Positions 35,038 through 43,226 of a DNA stretch of 46,432 nt are shown piece by piece (the first letter of the stretch is position 1; each line of letters opens with the position of its first letter). The position numbers and the translations under genes were made by a program. Source of the DNA: an uncultured Christensenella sp. GTDB taxonomy: Bacteria > Bacillota > Clostridia > Christensenellales > Borkfalkiaceae. The notes under the pieces were generated by a model. The model was not told the origin of the DNA. It was given only the letters and a program-made list of their open reading frames with translations, and did no database searches. Location of the stretch: positions 1 to 46,432 of the forward strand of contig CAJUCM010000013.1 in assembly GCA_910585235.1 (NCBI GenBank), written 5' to 3'.

Positions 35038-35858
35038 AAACGCTCTATTTGACCGATCTGGACGGGACGCTTCTCAGACCCGACGCCTCTTTGAGCGAAT
35101 ATTCGCGCGATGCGCTCAACCGTCTCATAGAACGGGGCGTGATCTTTTCCTTTGCGACGGCGCGTTCCTATAATACTTCCGTACCGCTGTTGGACGGCGT
35201 CAATCTCAATGCGCCGTTTATCGTAAATAACGGCGTCTATATCGTCCGGAAGGATCAGAACGTCGTCTGCTTTGACGGTTTCCCGAAAAGGGAAAGTCGG
35301 GAAATTTTCAGTACGTTTGAAGTTCACGGTCTTTTTCCGATCGTCTATTCCGAAATCGAAGGAAAAAACCGAATGTCTTTCTTGCGGAAAGAGAGTTCTG
35401 CCGCGCAAGTTGAGTTTGCGCTCTCCCGTAAGAACGACCGCTTCGATCCGCACAGAGTACGGGAAATTTTTTCCCGTTCGTCCGCGCTTGACGGTAACGT
35501 GTATTATTTTACCTGTATCGGCGACGAAGAAAAATTGCGTGCGGCATACGGGGAACTCAAAGACAGATTTTGCTGTTACTATCAGCGCGATCTCTATTCG
35601 GGGGAATGGTGGCTCGAAGTTCTCTCTAAAACGGCGAGTAAAGCCTCCGCCGCAAAACGGCTGAAATCCATTCTGAATTGCGACAGGCTCGTCTGTTTCG
35701 GGGACGGTGTCAACGATGTTCCGCTGTTTGAAATCGCAGACGAGGGTTATGCGGTGGAAAATGCGGTGCCGGAACTGAAACGCATTGCAAGCAGGGTGAT
35801 CGCGGGCAATCGGGAGGACGGTGTGGCGCGCTGGCTTTTAGAACATGCGGAAATATAG
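35034..35858 (+). CDS. HAD-superfamily Cof-type phosphatase
   Basis: A 274-residue IIB-type HAD hydrolase. Motif I is LTDLDGTLL (nucleophile Asp at residue 7, acid Asp at residue 9) and motif IV is FGDGVNDVPLF near the C-terminus; a cap domain lies between. Such proteins dephosphorylate sugar phosphates or cofactors, often with broad specificity. The start overlaps the MBL gene stop (ATGA), so the two form a small operon and may act on related phosphorylated compounds. Substrate not predictable. Confidence 0.9.
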   Translation: MKTLYLTDLDGTLLRPDASLSEYSRDALNRLIERGVIFSFATARSYNTSVPLLDGVNLNAPFIVNNGVYIVRKDQNVVCFDGFPKRESREIFSTFEVHGLFPIVYSEIEGKNRMSFLRKESSAAQVEFALSRKNDRFDPHRVREIFSRSSALDGNVYYFTCIGDEEKLRAAYGELKDRFCCYYQRDLYSGEWWLEVLSKTASKASAAKRLKSILNCDRLVCFGDGVNDVPLFEIADEGYAVENAVPELKRIASRVIAGNREDGVARWLLEHAEI

Positions 35859-35877
35859 GGAATCCTTTTAAATACCG

Positions 35878-35907
35878 TTTACTTTTATGAAAAAAGAGTA
35901 AAATAAT
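35878..35907 (+). promoter_or_regulatory. Possible promoter of the patatin-aro operon
   Basis: TTTACT (35878-35883) followed by AATAAT (35902-35907) at 18-nt spacing, or TAAAAT (35899-35904) at 15 nt. Neither is close to consensus. The downstream gene has a normal leader with AAAGGAG. Confidence 0.4.
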
Positions 35908-35928
35908 TTTATCGGAAAAAGGAGCGAA

Positions 35929-36783
35929 ATGGGATTATTCGACCGTTTCAAATCAAAATTTACCAAAAAGAAGCCCGCTATTGCGGGACTTTCGCTCGGC
36001 AGCGGCGGCGCGAAAGGTATGGCGCATATCGGCGTTCTGAAAGCCTTTGAAGAGGAGAACATCTCTTTTCAGGTGGTTACGGGAACTTCGATCGGTTCTA
36101 TCGTCGGCGCGCTGTACGTCAGCGGTTATTCTTCGCGCGATATTATTGAAATTATCGAAAGTCTCAACCGTAAAGAATTTGCAAAGAATCTTCGTCCGTT
36201 CTCGGATATGGGGTTTGCCGAAGAATTTATCGGGCAGTACGTCGAGGGGAATATCGAAGAGATGCGGCTTCCCTATGCCTGCTGTGCAACGGATGCGGAT
36301 ACCAATGAAGCCGTCGTCTTAAAGAGCGGAAGTACGGCGAGAGCTTGCACGGCATCCTCCGCGATCCCGCCTTTTTTCAAGGGCGTCCAGATCGACGGAA
36401 GAAAACTCTATGACGGCGCGTTTACCAATTCCGTTCCCGCCGATATTTGCAAAGAGTTGGGCGCGCAGTTCGTCGTCGGGGTCGATCTCGGCGCGTTTGT
36501 AAAGCCGGACGATGAAAAGAGCCGATTTTCGCGGATGCTCGGTTCGGCGATCAATGCGTTCGTCTCGGTCAAGTATCTGGACGACAGCAAATCGCGCGGT
36601 TATGCGGCGGCGGACTTTATGCTGAAACCGAATTTGTACGATTTCCGCGCGACGGACGTATCCGTCGAGGCGATGAACGAGATGTACGAAATCGGGTACA
36701 AAGAGGCGAAAACGCACATGGAAGAAATCAAAGACGCCATGCGGAATGCGGGCGCTTTAACGGATAAAAAGAGGAAATCATGA
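35929..36783 (+). CDS. Patatin-like phospholipase (RssA type)
   Basis: A 284-residue patatin-fold hydrolase. The oxyanion loop is GSGGAKGMAHIGVL, the nucleophile Ser lies in GTSIGS (GxSxG) and the catalytic Asp in YDGA. The first ~15 residues are basic and amphipathic (MGLFDRFKSKFTKKK), which may attach it to the membrane. It probably acts on membrane lipids as a Ser-Asp esterase. AAAGGAG precedes the ATG. The stop overlaps the aroC start (ATGA), an unusual coupling of lipid hydrolysis and aromatic amino acid synthesis with no obvious functional reason. Confidence 0.88.
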   Translation: MGLFDRFKSKFTKKKPAIAGLSLGSGGAKGMAHIGVLKAFEEENISFQVVTGTSIGSIVGALYVSGYSSRDIIEIIESLNRKEFAKNLRPFSDMGFAEEFIGQYVEGNIEEMRLPYACCATDADTNEAVVLKSGSTARACTASSAIPPFFKGVQIDGRKLYDGAFTNSVPADICKELGAQFVVGVDLGAFVKPDDEKSRFSRMLGSAINAFVSVKYLDDSKSRGYAAADFMLKPNLYDFRATDVSVEAMNEMYEIGYKEAKTHMEEIKDAMRNAGALTDKKRKS

Positions 36784-37913
36784 TAAGATTGACGACGGCG
36801 GGGGAATCCCACGGAAAGGGATTGTTTGCGATCATCGAGGGGCTCCCGCGGGGGCTTAAAATCGATCTCGATAAGATCAACGGGGAACTTTATCGCCGTC
36901 AGTGCGGATACGGACGGGGTGCGAGGCAGAAGATCGAACGCGACGAAGTTGAAATATTATCGGGCGTGCGCAATCTTTTAACGCTCGGAAGTCCGGTAAC
37001 GCTTGCGGTCTGGAACCGCGACTATGAGAACTGGAAAGATTTTATGGCGCCTGAGGGGTGCGATACCGAAGGACGCAGGGTAGAGAACGTGCGCCCCGGT
37101 CACGCCGATCTTGCGGGAATGATCAAATTCGGCGCGGCGGACGCAAGGGATATTTTAGAGCGCGCTTCCGCGCGGGAGACGGCGGTGCGCGTTGCGGCGG
37201 GCGGAATTTTCCGTCAGCTCCTTTTATCTCTCGGAATTGAGGTGACGGGGTTTGTCCGTTCCGTCGGGACAAGCAGGGACGAAAATACATATACCTTTGA
37301 AGAAATTCAAAAAGGGCGTTCCAAGGATCTTTGTATGCTCGACAGTAAAGCAGAGGAACGCGCAAAGCGGGAAATCGATGTCTGCAAAGAGGACGGCGAT
37401 ACGCTCGGCGGAGCGATCGAACTCCGTGTCAGGGGACTGAAAAGCGGATTCGGAAGTCCGATGACTTACCGTGAAAAGATGGACGCAAGGATCGCGTCCG
37501 CGCTCATGAGCGTACAGGCGGTCAAGGGCGTGGAGGTCGGCGGGGGATTTTCTCTTTCCGCGCTCAAAGGAAGCGAAGCGCACGACGAAATATCCTTTGA
37601 AAACGGGAAATTTACGCGTGCGAGCAACCGTGCGGGCGGGATCGAGGGAGGCGCCTCGAACGGCGAAGAACTTGTGTTTTGCGTAGCCATGAAGCCCATT
37701 CCAACGCTCATGCGAGGCTTGAATACCGTCAATTATACGACCAAAGAGAAAACGAAAGCGAGCGCGGAGCGTAGCGACGTGTGTGCCGTTCCTGCGTGCG
37801 AGGCGGTGTGCGAGAGCGCGCTTTTATGCGAAATCGCAAAAATCGTCTCGGAACGGCTCGGCGGCGATACGCTGACCGAGTGGAAAAAACGTTACGGAGA
37901 ACTTCCCTTATGA
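36780..37913 (+). CDS. aroC: Chorismate synthase
   Basis: A 377-residue enzyme of the last shikimate pathway step: it converts 5-enolpyruvylshikimate 3-phosphate to chorismate using reduced FMN. Family signatures are present: TAGESHGKGLFAIIEGLP near the N-terminus, RRQCGYGRGAR (the phosphate-binding arginines) at about 39-49 and GGxxGGxSNGxE-like GGIEGGASNGEE near residue 285. Full length. It overlaps the patatin gene upstream and aroB downstream, each by ATGA, so it is the first aromatic gene in a tightly coupled run. Confidence 0.97.
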   Translation: MIRLTTAGESHGKGLFAIIEGLPRGLKIDLDKINGELYRRQCGYGRGARQKIERDEVEILSGVRNLLTLGSPVTLAVWNRDYENWKDFMAPEGCDTEGRRVENVRPGHADLAGMIKFGAADARDILERASARETAVRVAAGGIFRQLLLSLGIEVTGFVRSVGTSRDENTYTFEEIQKGRSKDLCMLDSKAEERAKREIDVCKEDGDTLGGAIELRVRGLKSGFGSPMTYREKMDARIASALMSVQAVKGVEVGGGFSLSALKGSEAHDEISFENGKFTRASNRAGGIEGGASNGEELVFCVAMKPIPTLMRGLNTVNYTTKEKTKASAERSDVCAVPACEAVCESALLCEIAKIVSERLGGDTLTEWKKRYGELPL

Positions 37914-38956
37914 AATCCATTGTCATTCAAACGGAACAAAAAACGACTTCCGAGATCCTGATCGGGCAGGGCTTATTTTCCGAAATCGGAGAACGGATTG
38001 ATTTTTTGTTCACCGACTTGAACGTGTATGCGTTCTACGGGGCGAAGCTCAGAGAGAAATATCCGAACGTTCCGACCTATGCAATGCACGCGGGCGAGAA
38101 ATTCAAGACGAAGATAACGCTTCTGAATCTTCTTGAAAAAATGCGTGGAGCGGAATTGAAGCGCGGAGATACGATGCTATGTTTCGGCGGGGGCGTTGTG
38201 GGAGACGTCGGCGGACTTGCCGCGGCGCTGTATATGCGCGGGATCGACTGCATTCATGTTCCGACGACGCTGTTATCCCAGGTCGATTCTTCAATCGGCG
38301 GAAAAACGGCGATCGACTTCGGCGGTATCAAAAATCTGATCGGCGTATTTTCCCAACCTAAAAAAGTTTACGTCGACAGCGATTACTTAAAGACGTTGCC
38401 TCCGCGGGAGATCCGTTGCGGACTGGGCGAGATCATAAAACACGGCGCGCTCGATCGGGAACTTTTTAAGATTCTCTGCGATCACCGCGACCGCCTTTCC
38501 GATTTGGATTTTTTGAGCGGGATCGTTCCGCGGAATATTGCCCTGAAAGCGGACGTCGTGGAGCGGGACGCACACGAAAAGGGGTTGAGAAAGTGCCTGA
38601 ATCTTGCCCATACCACGGCGCACGCGTTTGAACTTTCGGATCGCAACCTGTCGCACGGCGAATATGTTCTTATCGGGATCCTGTTTGAAGCGGAGATCGC
38701 AAAGCGCGTTCTGAAAGATACGGACGAAGAATATTTGAACGAATTGAAGGAACTTGCGCGGCTTGCGCTCGGCAAGGTGCCGAAACTCATCGACGCGCGG
38801 GAGGCGGCGCAATATGCCCGACTCGATAAAAAGAATACGGAGCAGGAAAAAGTATCCCTGACCGTACCCGTAAGGCAAGGCGAATATGCGTTTTTAGACC
38901 TTCCGTACGAACAGTACGCCGACTTTTTAGCGGAAATCGCGGAGACGTTATGCTGA
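37910..38956 (+). CDS. aroB: 3-dehydroquinate synthase
   Basis: A 348-residue NAD- and metal-dependent enzyme that makes 3-dehydroquinate from DAHP. Signatures include GGGVVGDVGGLAAALYMRG, the substrate loop TTLLSQVDSSIGGKTAID and metal ligands in the GLGEIIKHG, NLAHTTAHAFE and LSHGEYV segments. The start at 37910 overlaps the aroC stop (ATGA); a longer in-frame start at 37781 lies deep in aroC and is rejected. Its 3' end overlaps aroE by 7 nt. Confidence 0.97.
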   Translation: MKSIVIQTEQKTTSEILIGQGLFSEIGERIDFLFTDLNVYAFYGAKLREKYPNVPTYAMHAGEKFKTKITLLNLLEKMRGAELKRGDTMLCFGGGVVGDVGGLAAALYMRGIDCIHVPTTLLSQVDSSIGGKTAIDFGGIKNLIGVFSQPKKVYVDSDYLKTLPPREIRCGLGEIIKHGALDRELFKILCDHRDRLSDLDFLSGIVPRNIALKADVVERDAHEKGLRKCLNLAHTTAHAFELSDRNLSHGEYVLIGILFEAEIAKRVLKDTDEEYLNELKELARLALGKVPKLIDAREAAQYARLDKKNTEQEKVSLTVPVRQGEYAFLDLPYEQYADFLAEIAETLC

Positions 38957-39777
38957 AACTTGCGGTGATCGGAAAGGACGTTTCAAAGTCGCTAAGTCCG
39001 CAAATGCACCGCTTTATTCTCCGCCGCATGGGCTATGAATGCGAATACGATAAAATTTCGCTGACGGAAGCGGAGTTTGAAGCACGCGCGGAAGAACTCT
39101 TTGCTTACTACAACGGATTGAACGTGACGATTCCGTATAAACAACGGATTCTGCCGTTCCTGAAACGGCTTGCGGGCGACGCAAAAACGTTCGGCGCGGT
39201 CAATACCGTCGTCACGGGGACGAGGACGGGTTATAACACGGACGGCGCGGGTTTTCTCATGATGCTCGAAGAAGCGGGATTCTGCGTCAAGGGGAAACGC
39301 GTGTTGGTTCTCGGTGCGGGCGGTGCGGGCAGAAGTTGCATTTATGCGCTCCGTGAGGCGGGCGCTGAAGTGTCTGCATACGAGAGAGACGGCAAACGGT
39401 TAAGCGCGGTCTATGCCGATTTCGGAGACTTTACCCCGTTTGCGGAAATTTCTTCGTATGATTTTGATTACGTTTTCAACTGTACGGGGATCGGTATGCA
39501 CGACACGGTCGGAAAAACGCCGTTCGTTCCCGATCAAATGGGGGAGGATTGTCTTTTGCGTATTCTGAAAAATGCCGAAGGGGCGGTCGATCTCATTTAT
39601 GAGCCGGAGGAAAGCGCATTTTTGCGCCTTGCAAAGGAGAAAGGCAAGCGGGTGCTGAACGGCGAAGCAATGCTCTTTTTTCAGGCGTACGCCGCGGACT
39701 GCATTTTTACGGATACCGAGCGGGATAGAGGAACCGCGATTGAACTTTGGAAGCAATACAGGGAGGAGTACTCATGA
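38950..39777 (+). CDS. aroE: Shikimate dehydrogenase
   Basis: A 275-residue NADPH-dependent reductase of 3-dehydroshikimate. The substrate-binding segment SKSLSPQMH is at 12-20, the catalytic Lys/Asp context is NVTIPYK ... NTDGAGF, and the dinucleotide site is VLGAGGAGRS. Typical length. It overlaps aroB by 7 nt and its stop overlaps aroQ (ATGA). Confidence 0.96.
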   Translation: MLKLAVIGKDVSKSLSPQMHRFILRRMGYECEYDKISLTEAEFEARAEELFAYYNGLNVTIPYKQRILPFLKRLAGDAKTFGAVNTVVTGTRTGYNTDGAGFLMMLEEAGFCVKGKRVLVLGAGGAGRSCIYALREAGAEVSAYERDGKRLSAVYADFGDFTPFAEISSYDFDYVFNCTGIGMHDTVGKTPFVPDQMGEDCLLRILKNAEGAVDLIYEPEESAFLRLAKEKGKRVLNGEAMLFFQAYAADCIFTDTERDRGTAIELWKQYREEYS

Positions 39778-40196
39778 AATTTTTAGTATTGAACGGCGTG
39801 AACCTCAATTTGACGGGCAAGCGCGAACGGGGCGTCTATGGGAGCGAAACGCTCGATTCCATCAACCGCGAACTCGAAGCGGATTGCCAAAAAGCAGGTC
39901 ACGAAGTGGAGTTTTTTCAGAGCAATCTCGAAGGGGAGCTGTGTACGAAATTGCAGGAGGCGGACGGAAAGTATGACGGGATCGTACTGAATGCGGGCGC
40001 GTTTACCCATTATTCCTACGCGATCCGCGACGCGATCGCGGCGATCTCCGTTCCCGTCGTCGAAGTTCACATGTCCAATGTATATAAGCGGGAGGAGTTC
40101 CGCCATAAATCCGTTCTGACCGAGGTTTGTAAGGGTGAAATTTTAGGATTCGGCAAGAACAGTTATTTGCTTGCATTGAGGAGTTTTACGTTATGA
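39774..40196 (+). CDS. aroQ: Type II 3-dehydroquinate dehydratase
   Basis: A 140-residue dodecameric-type dehydroquinase. Visible signatures: LNGVNLNLTGKRE near the N-terminus with the lid tyrosine (VYG), FFQSNLEGEL, the NAGAFTHYSYAIRDAI block with the catalytic His, and VEVHMSNVYKREEFRHKS. The start at 39774 is supported by GGGAGGAG and the ATGA overlap with aroE; an upstream in-frame ATG at 39747 is less likely. Type II enzymes are unrelated to AroD. Confidence 0.97.
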   Translation: MKFLVLNGVNLNLTGKRERGVYGSETLDSINRELEADCQKAGHEVEFFQSNLEGELCTKLQEADGKYDGIVLNAGAFTHYSYAIRDAIAAISVPVVEVHMSNVYKREEFRHKSVLTEVCKGEILGFGKNSYLLALRSFTL

Positions 40197-40699
40197 ATAT
40201 CGTTCTTTGCGGTATGATGGGCGTCGGAAAGTCAACGGTCGGGATCAAGGTGGCGGAGCTTACCAAGCGGTGCTGGATCGATACCGATACGGTAATTTCT
40301 AACCGCTACGGCAGTATTCTCGATATTTTTGAATATTACGGCGAGGCGCATTTCCGCGGTTTGGAATCACAGGTCGTCGGGGAATATTACGAAAAAGACG
40401 ATCTTGTGATCTCGACGGGCGGCGGTCTCGTTCTTCACCGTGAAAATGCGGAAAGGCTGAAAAAGAACGGCAAAATATTTTTTCTGCAAGCCTCGCTCGA
40501 CACGTTGCTTTCGCGCATTATGACATATGATACAAGACCGCTTTTGCGGAACACGCTGGGCGCGAGGAAACGCATGGAACAGCTTCTTCAAGAGCGCAAG
40601 CCCGTCTATGAGTACGTTTCGGACTATATCGTCGATACCGAAAATAAGAGCGCGGACGAAGTTGCGCGCGAAATCGTTTCGCTCATGGAGCAATTATGA
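40193..40699 (+). CDS. aroK: Shikimate kinase
   Basis: A 168-residue P-loop kinase that phosphorylates shikimate at O3. Walker A is GMMGVGKST (7-15), the shikimate site is IDTDTVI, STGGGLV is conserved, and the lid arginine lies in the TYDTRPLL segment. Full length. The start overlaps aroQ and the stop overlaps the reductase gene, both by ATGA. Confidence 0.95.
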   Translation: MNIVLCGMMGVGKSTVGIKVAELTKRCWIDTDTVISNRYGSILDIFEYYGEAHFRGLESQVVGEYYEKDDLVISTGGGLVLHRENAERLKKNGKIFFLQASLDTLLSRIMTYDTRPLLRNTLGARKRMEQLLQERKPVYEYVSDYIVDTENKSADEVAREIVSLMEQL

Positions 40700-41394
40700 A
40701 GCGCGCCTTGGTTACGGGCGGTACGCGCGGGATCGGTTTTGCCGTGTGCCGGTTGCTCGCCGAAGAGGGTTATTGCGTGACTGCGCTGTATTCCAAAGAT
40801 GAAAAGAGCGCAGAAGAAGCAAAGGCGCGTTTGAAAGACGTGATTTTTCTGCGTGCCGACGTCTCGTCCGAAGAAGAGGTAATAGAGGTTTTCGGAAAAA
40901 TTCCGTCGCTCGATCTTCTCGTGAACAACGCGGGCATTGAACTTTATAAACTTGCGCAGGATACTTCGTTCGGGGAATGGCGGCGTGTTATGGACGTGAA
41001 CGCGGGCGGCGCTTTTCTTCTTTCCAAATACGCCGTTAAACGGATGCTCGACAAAGGCGGTGCGATCGTCAATCTCTCTTCCGTATGGGGGCAGACGGGC
41101 GGGAGCATGGAGAGCGTATATTCCGCCTCCAAAGGGGCGGTGATCGCCTTTACGAAAGCGCTCGCAAAGGAACTTGCGCCCATGAATATCACGGTAAACT
41201 GCGTTTCCCCCGGCGTGATCGATACCGAGATGATGAAGCGTTTGGATGACGAAGAACGAAAAGAGCTTGCGCGGGAAATCCCGCTCGGCAGATTCGGAAC
41301 GCCGGAGGAGGTCGCTTCCGCCGTTCTGTTCCTTGCCAAGAGCCGTTATATCACGGGAGAGGTTCTTTCCGTCAACGGCGGCTTCTATATCTGA
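40696..41394 (+). CDS. Short-chain dehydrogenase/reductase, FabG-like
   Basis: A 232-residue classical SDR. Cofactor site TGGTRGIGFA (8-17), NNAG motif (LLVNNAGIE), catalytic Ser in NLSSVW, and YSASK with the catalytic Tyr and Lys. The C-terminal PGVIDTEM and LGRFGTPEEVA resemble FabG and the B. subtilis YmfI group. No acyl-carrier or fatty acid gene is nearby; it is the last gene of the aro run, joined to aroK by ATGA. The substrate is unknown. A role in aromatic or quinate-type metabolism is only a guess from position. Confidence 0.85.
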   Translation: MKRALVTGGTRGIGFAVCRLLAEEGYCVTALYSKDEKSAEEAKARLKDVIFLRADVSSEEEVIEVFGKIPSLDLLVNNAGIELYKLAQDTSFGEWRRVMDVNAGGAFLLSKYAVKRMLDKGGAIVNLSSVWGQTGGSMESVYSASKGAVIAFTKALAKELAPMNITVNCVSPGVIDTEMMKRLDDEERKELAREIPLGRFGTPEEVASAVLFLAKSRYITGEVLSVNGGFYI

Positions 41395-41415
41395 GCGGGC
41401 GATCCCGCCTTTTTT
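41395..41415 (+). terminator. Terminator of the aro operon
   Basis: GCGGG (41395-41399), loop CGAT, CCCGC (41404-41408), then a C and a T tract. The stem starts immediately after the reductase stop codon. Short but GC-rich. Confidence 0.7.
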
Positions 41416-41426
41416 ATCGGCAAATT

Positions 41427-41470
41427 ATGAACTCTATTTTCGGATTCCAAAAAGTAGAGTTCATTTTTTT
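41427..41470 (+). terminator. Second terminator-like hairpin before the XRE operon
   Basis: A perfect 10-bp stem ATGAACTCTA/TAGAGTTCAT (41427-41436/41455-41464) with an 18-nt loop and a T7 tract. It is AT-rich and could back up the terminator just upstream. Confidence 0.55.
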
Positions 41471-41474
41471 ACCC

Positions 41475-41521
41475 TCTACCCACAGTAGAACCATTGACTT
41501 TTCACAAAAAAGTCTTATAAT
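41475..41521 (+). promoter_or_regulatory. XRE-operon promoter with candidate operator, leaderless type
   Basis: TTGACT (41494-41499), 16 nt, TATAAT (41516-41521). The inverted repeat TCTAC-N5-GTAGA (41475-41479/41485-41489) ends 4 nt before the -35 box and is a candidate autoregulatory operator. The ATG at 41529 begins 7 nt after the -10 box, so the transcript would be leaderless. This is the only clear promoter seen before mcsA, mcsB and clpC. Confidence 0.65.
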
Positions 41522-41528
41522 GGTGAAT

Positions 41529-42149
41529 ATGGATGAAGCTGAACTCGGACAAATTATCGGTAAAAATTTAACGCGTTTGAGAAAAAGCGCGAATATGACG
41601 CAGCTCGAACTCGCGGAGAAGCTGAATTATTCGGATAAGTCCGTCTCGAAATGGGAGCAGGGGAACGGCATTCCCGACGTGAGGATCCTCATTCAGATCG
41701 CGGATCTTTTCGGGGTCACGCTCGACGATCTCGTGCACGAACAGCGCGAGCGGAAGCTCATGCCTAAGACAGTGCGTCTTATAAGGCGCACCGCCGTGAT
41801 CGCCTGTTCCGCGCTTTTGGTCTGGCTCGTCGCCGTCGTTGCATTCGTACTGCTCAGAAATATTGCGCCGGAGCTGTCGTTTACCTGGCTGGCGTTCGTT
41901 TACGCCGTGCCCGTCTCCGCCGTCGTTGTTCTTGTGCTTGCCTGCGTATGGCGGTACAAATGGGTGCGCGCGGTGGCGATGTCCGTCATTATTTGGACGT
42001 CGCTGACCTGTATCTATCTGACATTCTACGCGTGCGGATACCGCAGCGACTATACTTGGCTTATCTTCATTATCGGAGTTCCTCTGCAACTGCTCGCGCT
42101 TTTCTTTGAACTGTGGTGGAAAAAAGTCAAGTTTTTCAAGAAGAAGTAA
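41529..42149 (+). CDS. Membrane-bound XRE-family transcriptional regulator
   Basis: A 206-residue protein. Residues ~8-70 form a Cro/C1-type helix-turn-helix (LRKSANMTQLELAEKLNYSD, KSVSKWEQGNGIPD). The remaining part has four hydrophobic segments at about 87-109, 118-141, 147-169 and 175-195 and ends in a basic tail. The DNA-binding domain is therefore tethered to the membrane and may sense envelope state. The start at 41529 is chosen from promoter geometry; an ATG at 41520 overlaps the -10 box. It is followed after 9 nt by two PH-like membrane proteins and then mcsA-mcsB-clpC. Confidence 0.85.
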   Translation: MDEAELGQIIGKNLTRLRKSANMTQLELAEKLNYSDKSVSKWEQGNGIPDVRILIQIADLFGVTLDDLVHEQRERKLMPKTVRLIRRTAVIACSALLVWLVAVVAFVLLRNIAPELSFTWLAFVYAVPVSAVVVLVLACVWRYKWVRAVAMSVIIWTSLTCIYLTFYACGYRSDYTWLIFIIGVPLQLLALFFELWWKKVKFFKKK

Positions 42150-42158
42150 GGAGTTTGC

Positions 42159-43226
42159 ATGAAAGAAAAGAAAGAACTCGATCCGAACCGCAAAGCGGCG
42201 TATAGGCGTTCGCGTATTTTTGCCGCGGTACTTACCTATTCTGCGGGGATCCTTGCGCTTGCGTGCATGATCGGGATCGTCGTAGCCGTTCTCATGCTCA
42301 ATTTCGGAACGAATAGCGAACGCAGAGACTTGATACTGTATATTCTTGCGGGCGCGTTTGCCGGCGGTACGGTTTTGTTTGCGCTTTGCACCGTACTGTT
42401 CTCCAAGTATATGAACGCGGCTGCGGCAAGGGAGCTCGATTTCCGCGAACGGCTGGACGGAGAGGAGAGCTTTTTTGTGGGAGAGGGAACGCTTTTAACG
42501 TTCGGTGAAAAGGGCGTGACCTTGCACAGCGAGGACGGAAAACGCGAAACGCTGTTTGTTCCTTATGAGGAGACAAGATATATCTCGATCTGTACCCGTC
42601 GCAGTCCCAAAGAAAAGGGGAACTGGTGCGTAGCGATCGAAATGCCCGTCAAGTATCTTTCCAAAAAGAGGGACGCCGCCGGTGACGGAGAAAAGGTTTT
42701 AGTGCAGGCGGACGCAAAAGATCGCCTCTACGAGGCTCTGAAAAAGCACGGACTCGAACTGCTCGGCGAAGAGCGGAACGACGGAAAACAAACCAAGAAG
42801 TTTACGCGCGTTAAAAAATTTTCTTTGCCCAACCGCAGAAAGAGGAAAAACGCGCTTATTATGATTGTTGCGGGCGCCGTTGTTGCGGTCGCCTCCGTTT
42901 TTGTCGGGATTTACTGGTCGCCCTCCGTCGGCGCGCTTGCGGGCGCGGTCGGTTGCGTTCTTCTCTTTCGCGGTATTCTCAACTATGTTCGCGCCAAAGC
43001 GGTGTTCGGCGTCTATGAAGAGGGGATATTCTGGCGGGAGTCGAACGGTGCGGAGAGACTGTTCTTGAAGTGGGAAGATATAAAGGAAGTTTCGATCGGC
43101 GAGCAAAACGGCTATCCCGTTCTGATATTCCGCTGTTCATACGGAAGATACGCGATCCCCGCGGTTGAGGGGGCTTACGAAAGCATCAAGGAGTTGAAAA
43201 AGGAGAAATGCACCACGGAAAATTGA
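42159..43226 (+). CDS. Membrane protein with two PH-like domains, first paralogue
   Basis: A 355-residue protein with four membrane segments in two pairs (about 20-47 and 58-82; 231-251 and 256-275). Each pair is followed by a soluble beta-rich region (~95-205 and ~278-350) that looks like a bacterial PH (YcxB-type) domain, for example FGVYEEGIFWRE followed by LFLKWEDIKEVSI. I cannot give a function from sequence. AAGGAG lies 9 nt before the start. The next gene encodes a protein of the same general design and overlaps it by 19 nt. Its position between a membrane-bound regulator and the McsAB-ClpC genes suggests an envelope-sensing role, which is inference. Confidence 0.7.
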   Translation: MKEKKELDPNRKAAYRRSRIFAAVLTYSAGILALACMIGIVVAVLMLNFGTNSERRDLILYILAGAFAGGTVLFALCTVLFSKYMNAAAARELDFRERLDGEESFFVGEGTLLTFGEKGVTLHSEDGKRETLFVPYEETRYISICTRRSPKEKGNWCVAIEMPVKYLSKKRDAAGDGEKVLVQADAKDRLYEALKKHGLELLGEERNDGKQTKKFTRVKKFSLPNRRKRKNALIMIVAGAVVAVASVFVGIYWSPSVGALAGAVGCVLLFRGILNYVRAKAVFGVYEEGIFWRESNGAERLFLKWEDIKEVSIGEQNGYPVLIFRCSYGRYAIPAVEGAYESIKELKKEKCTTEN

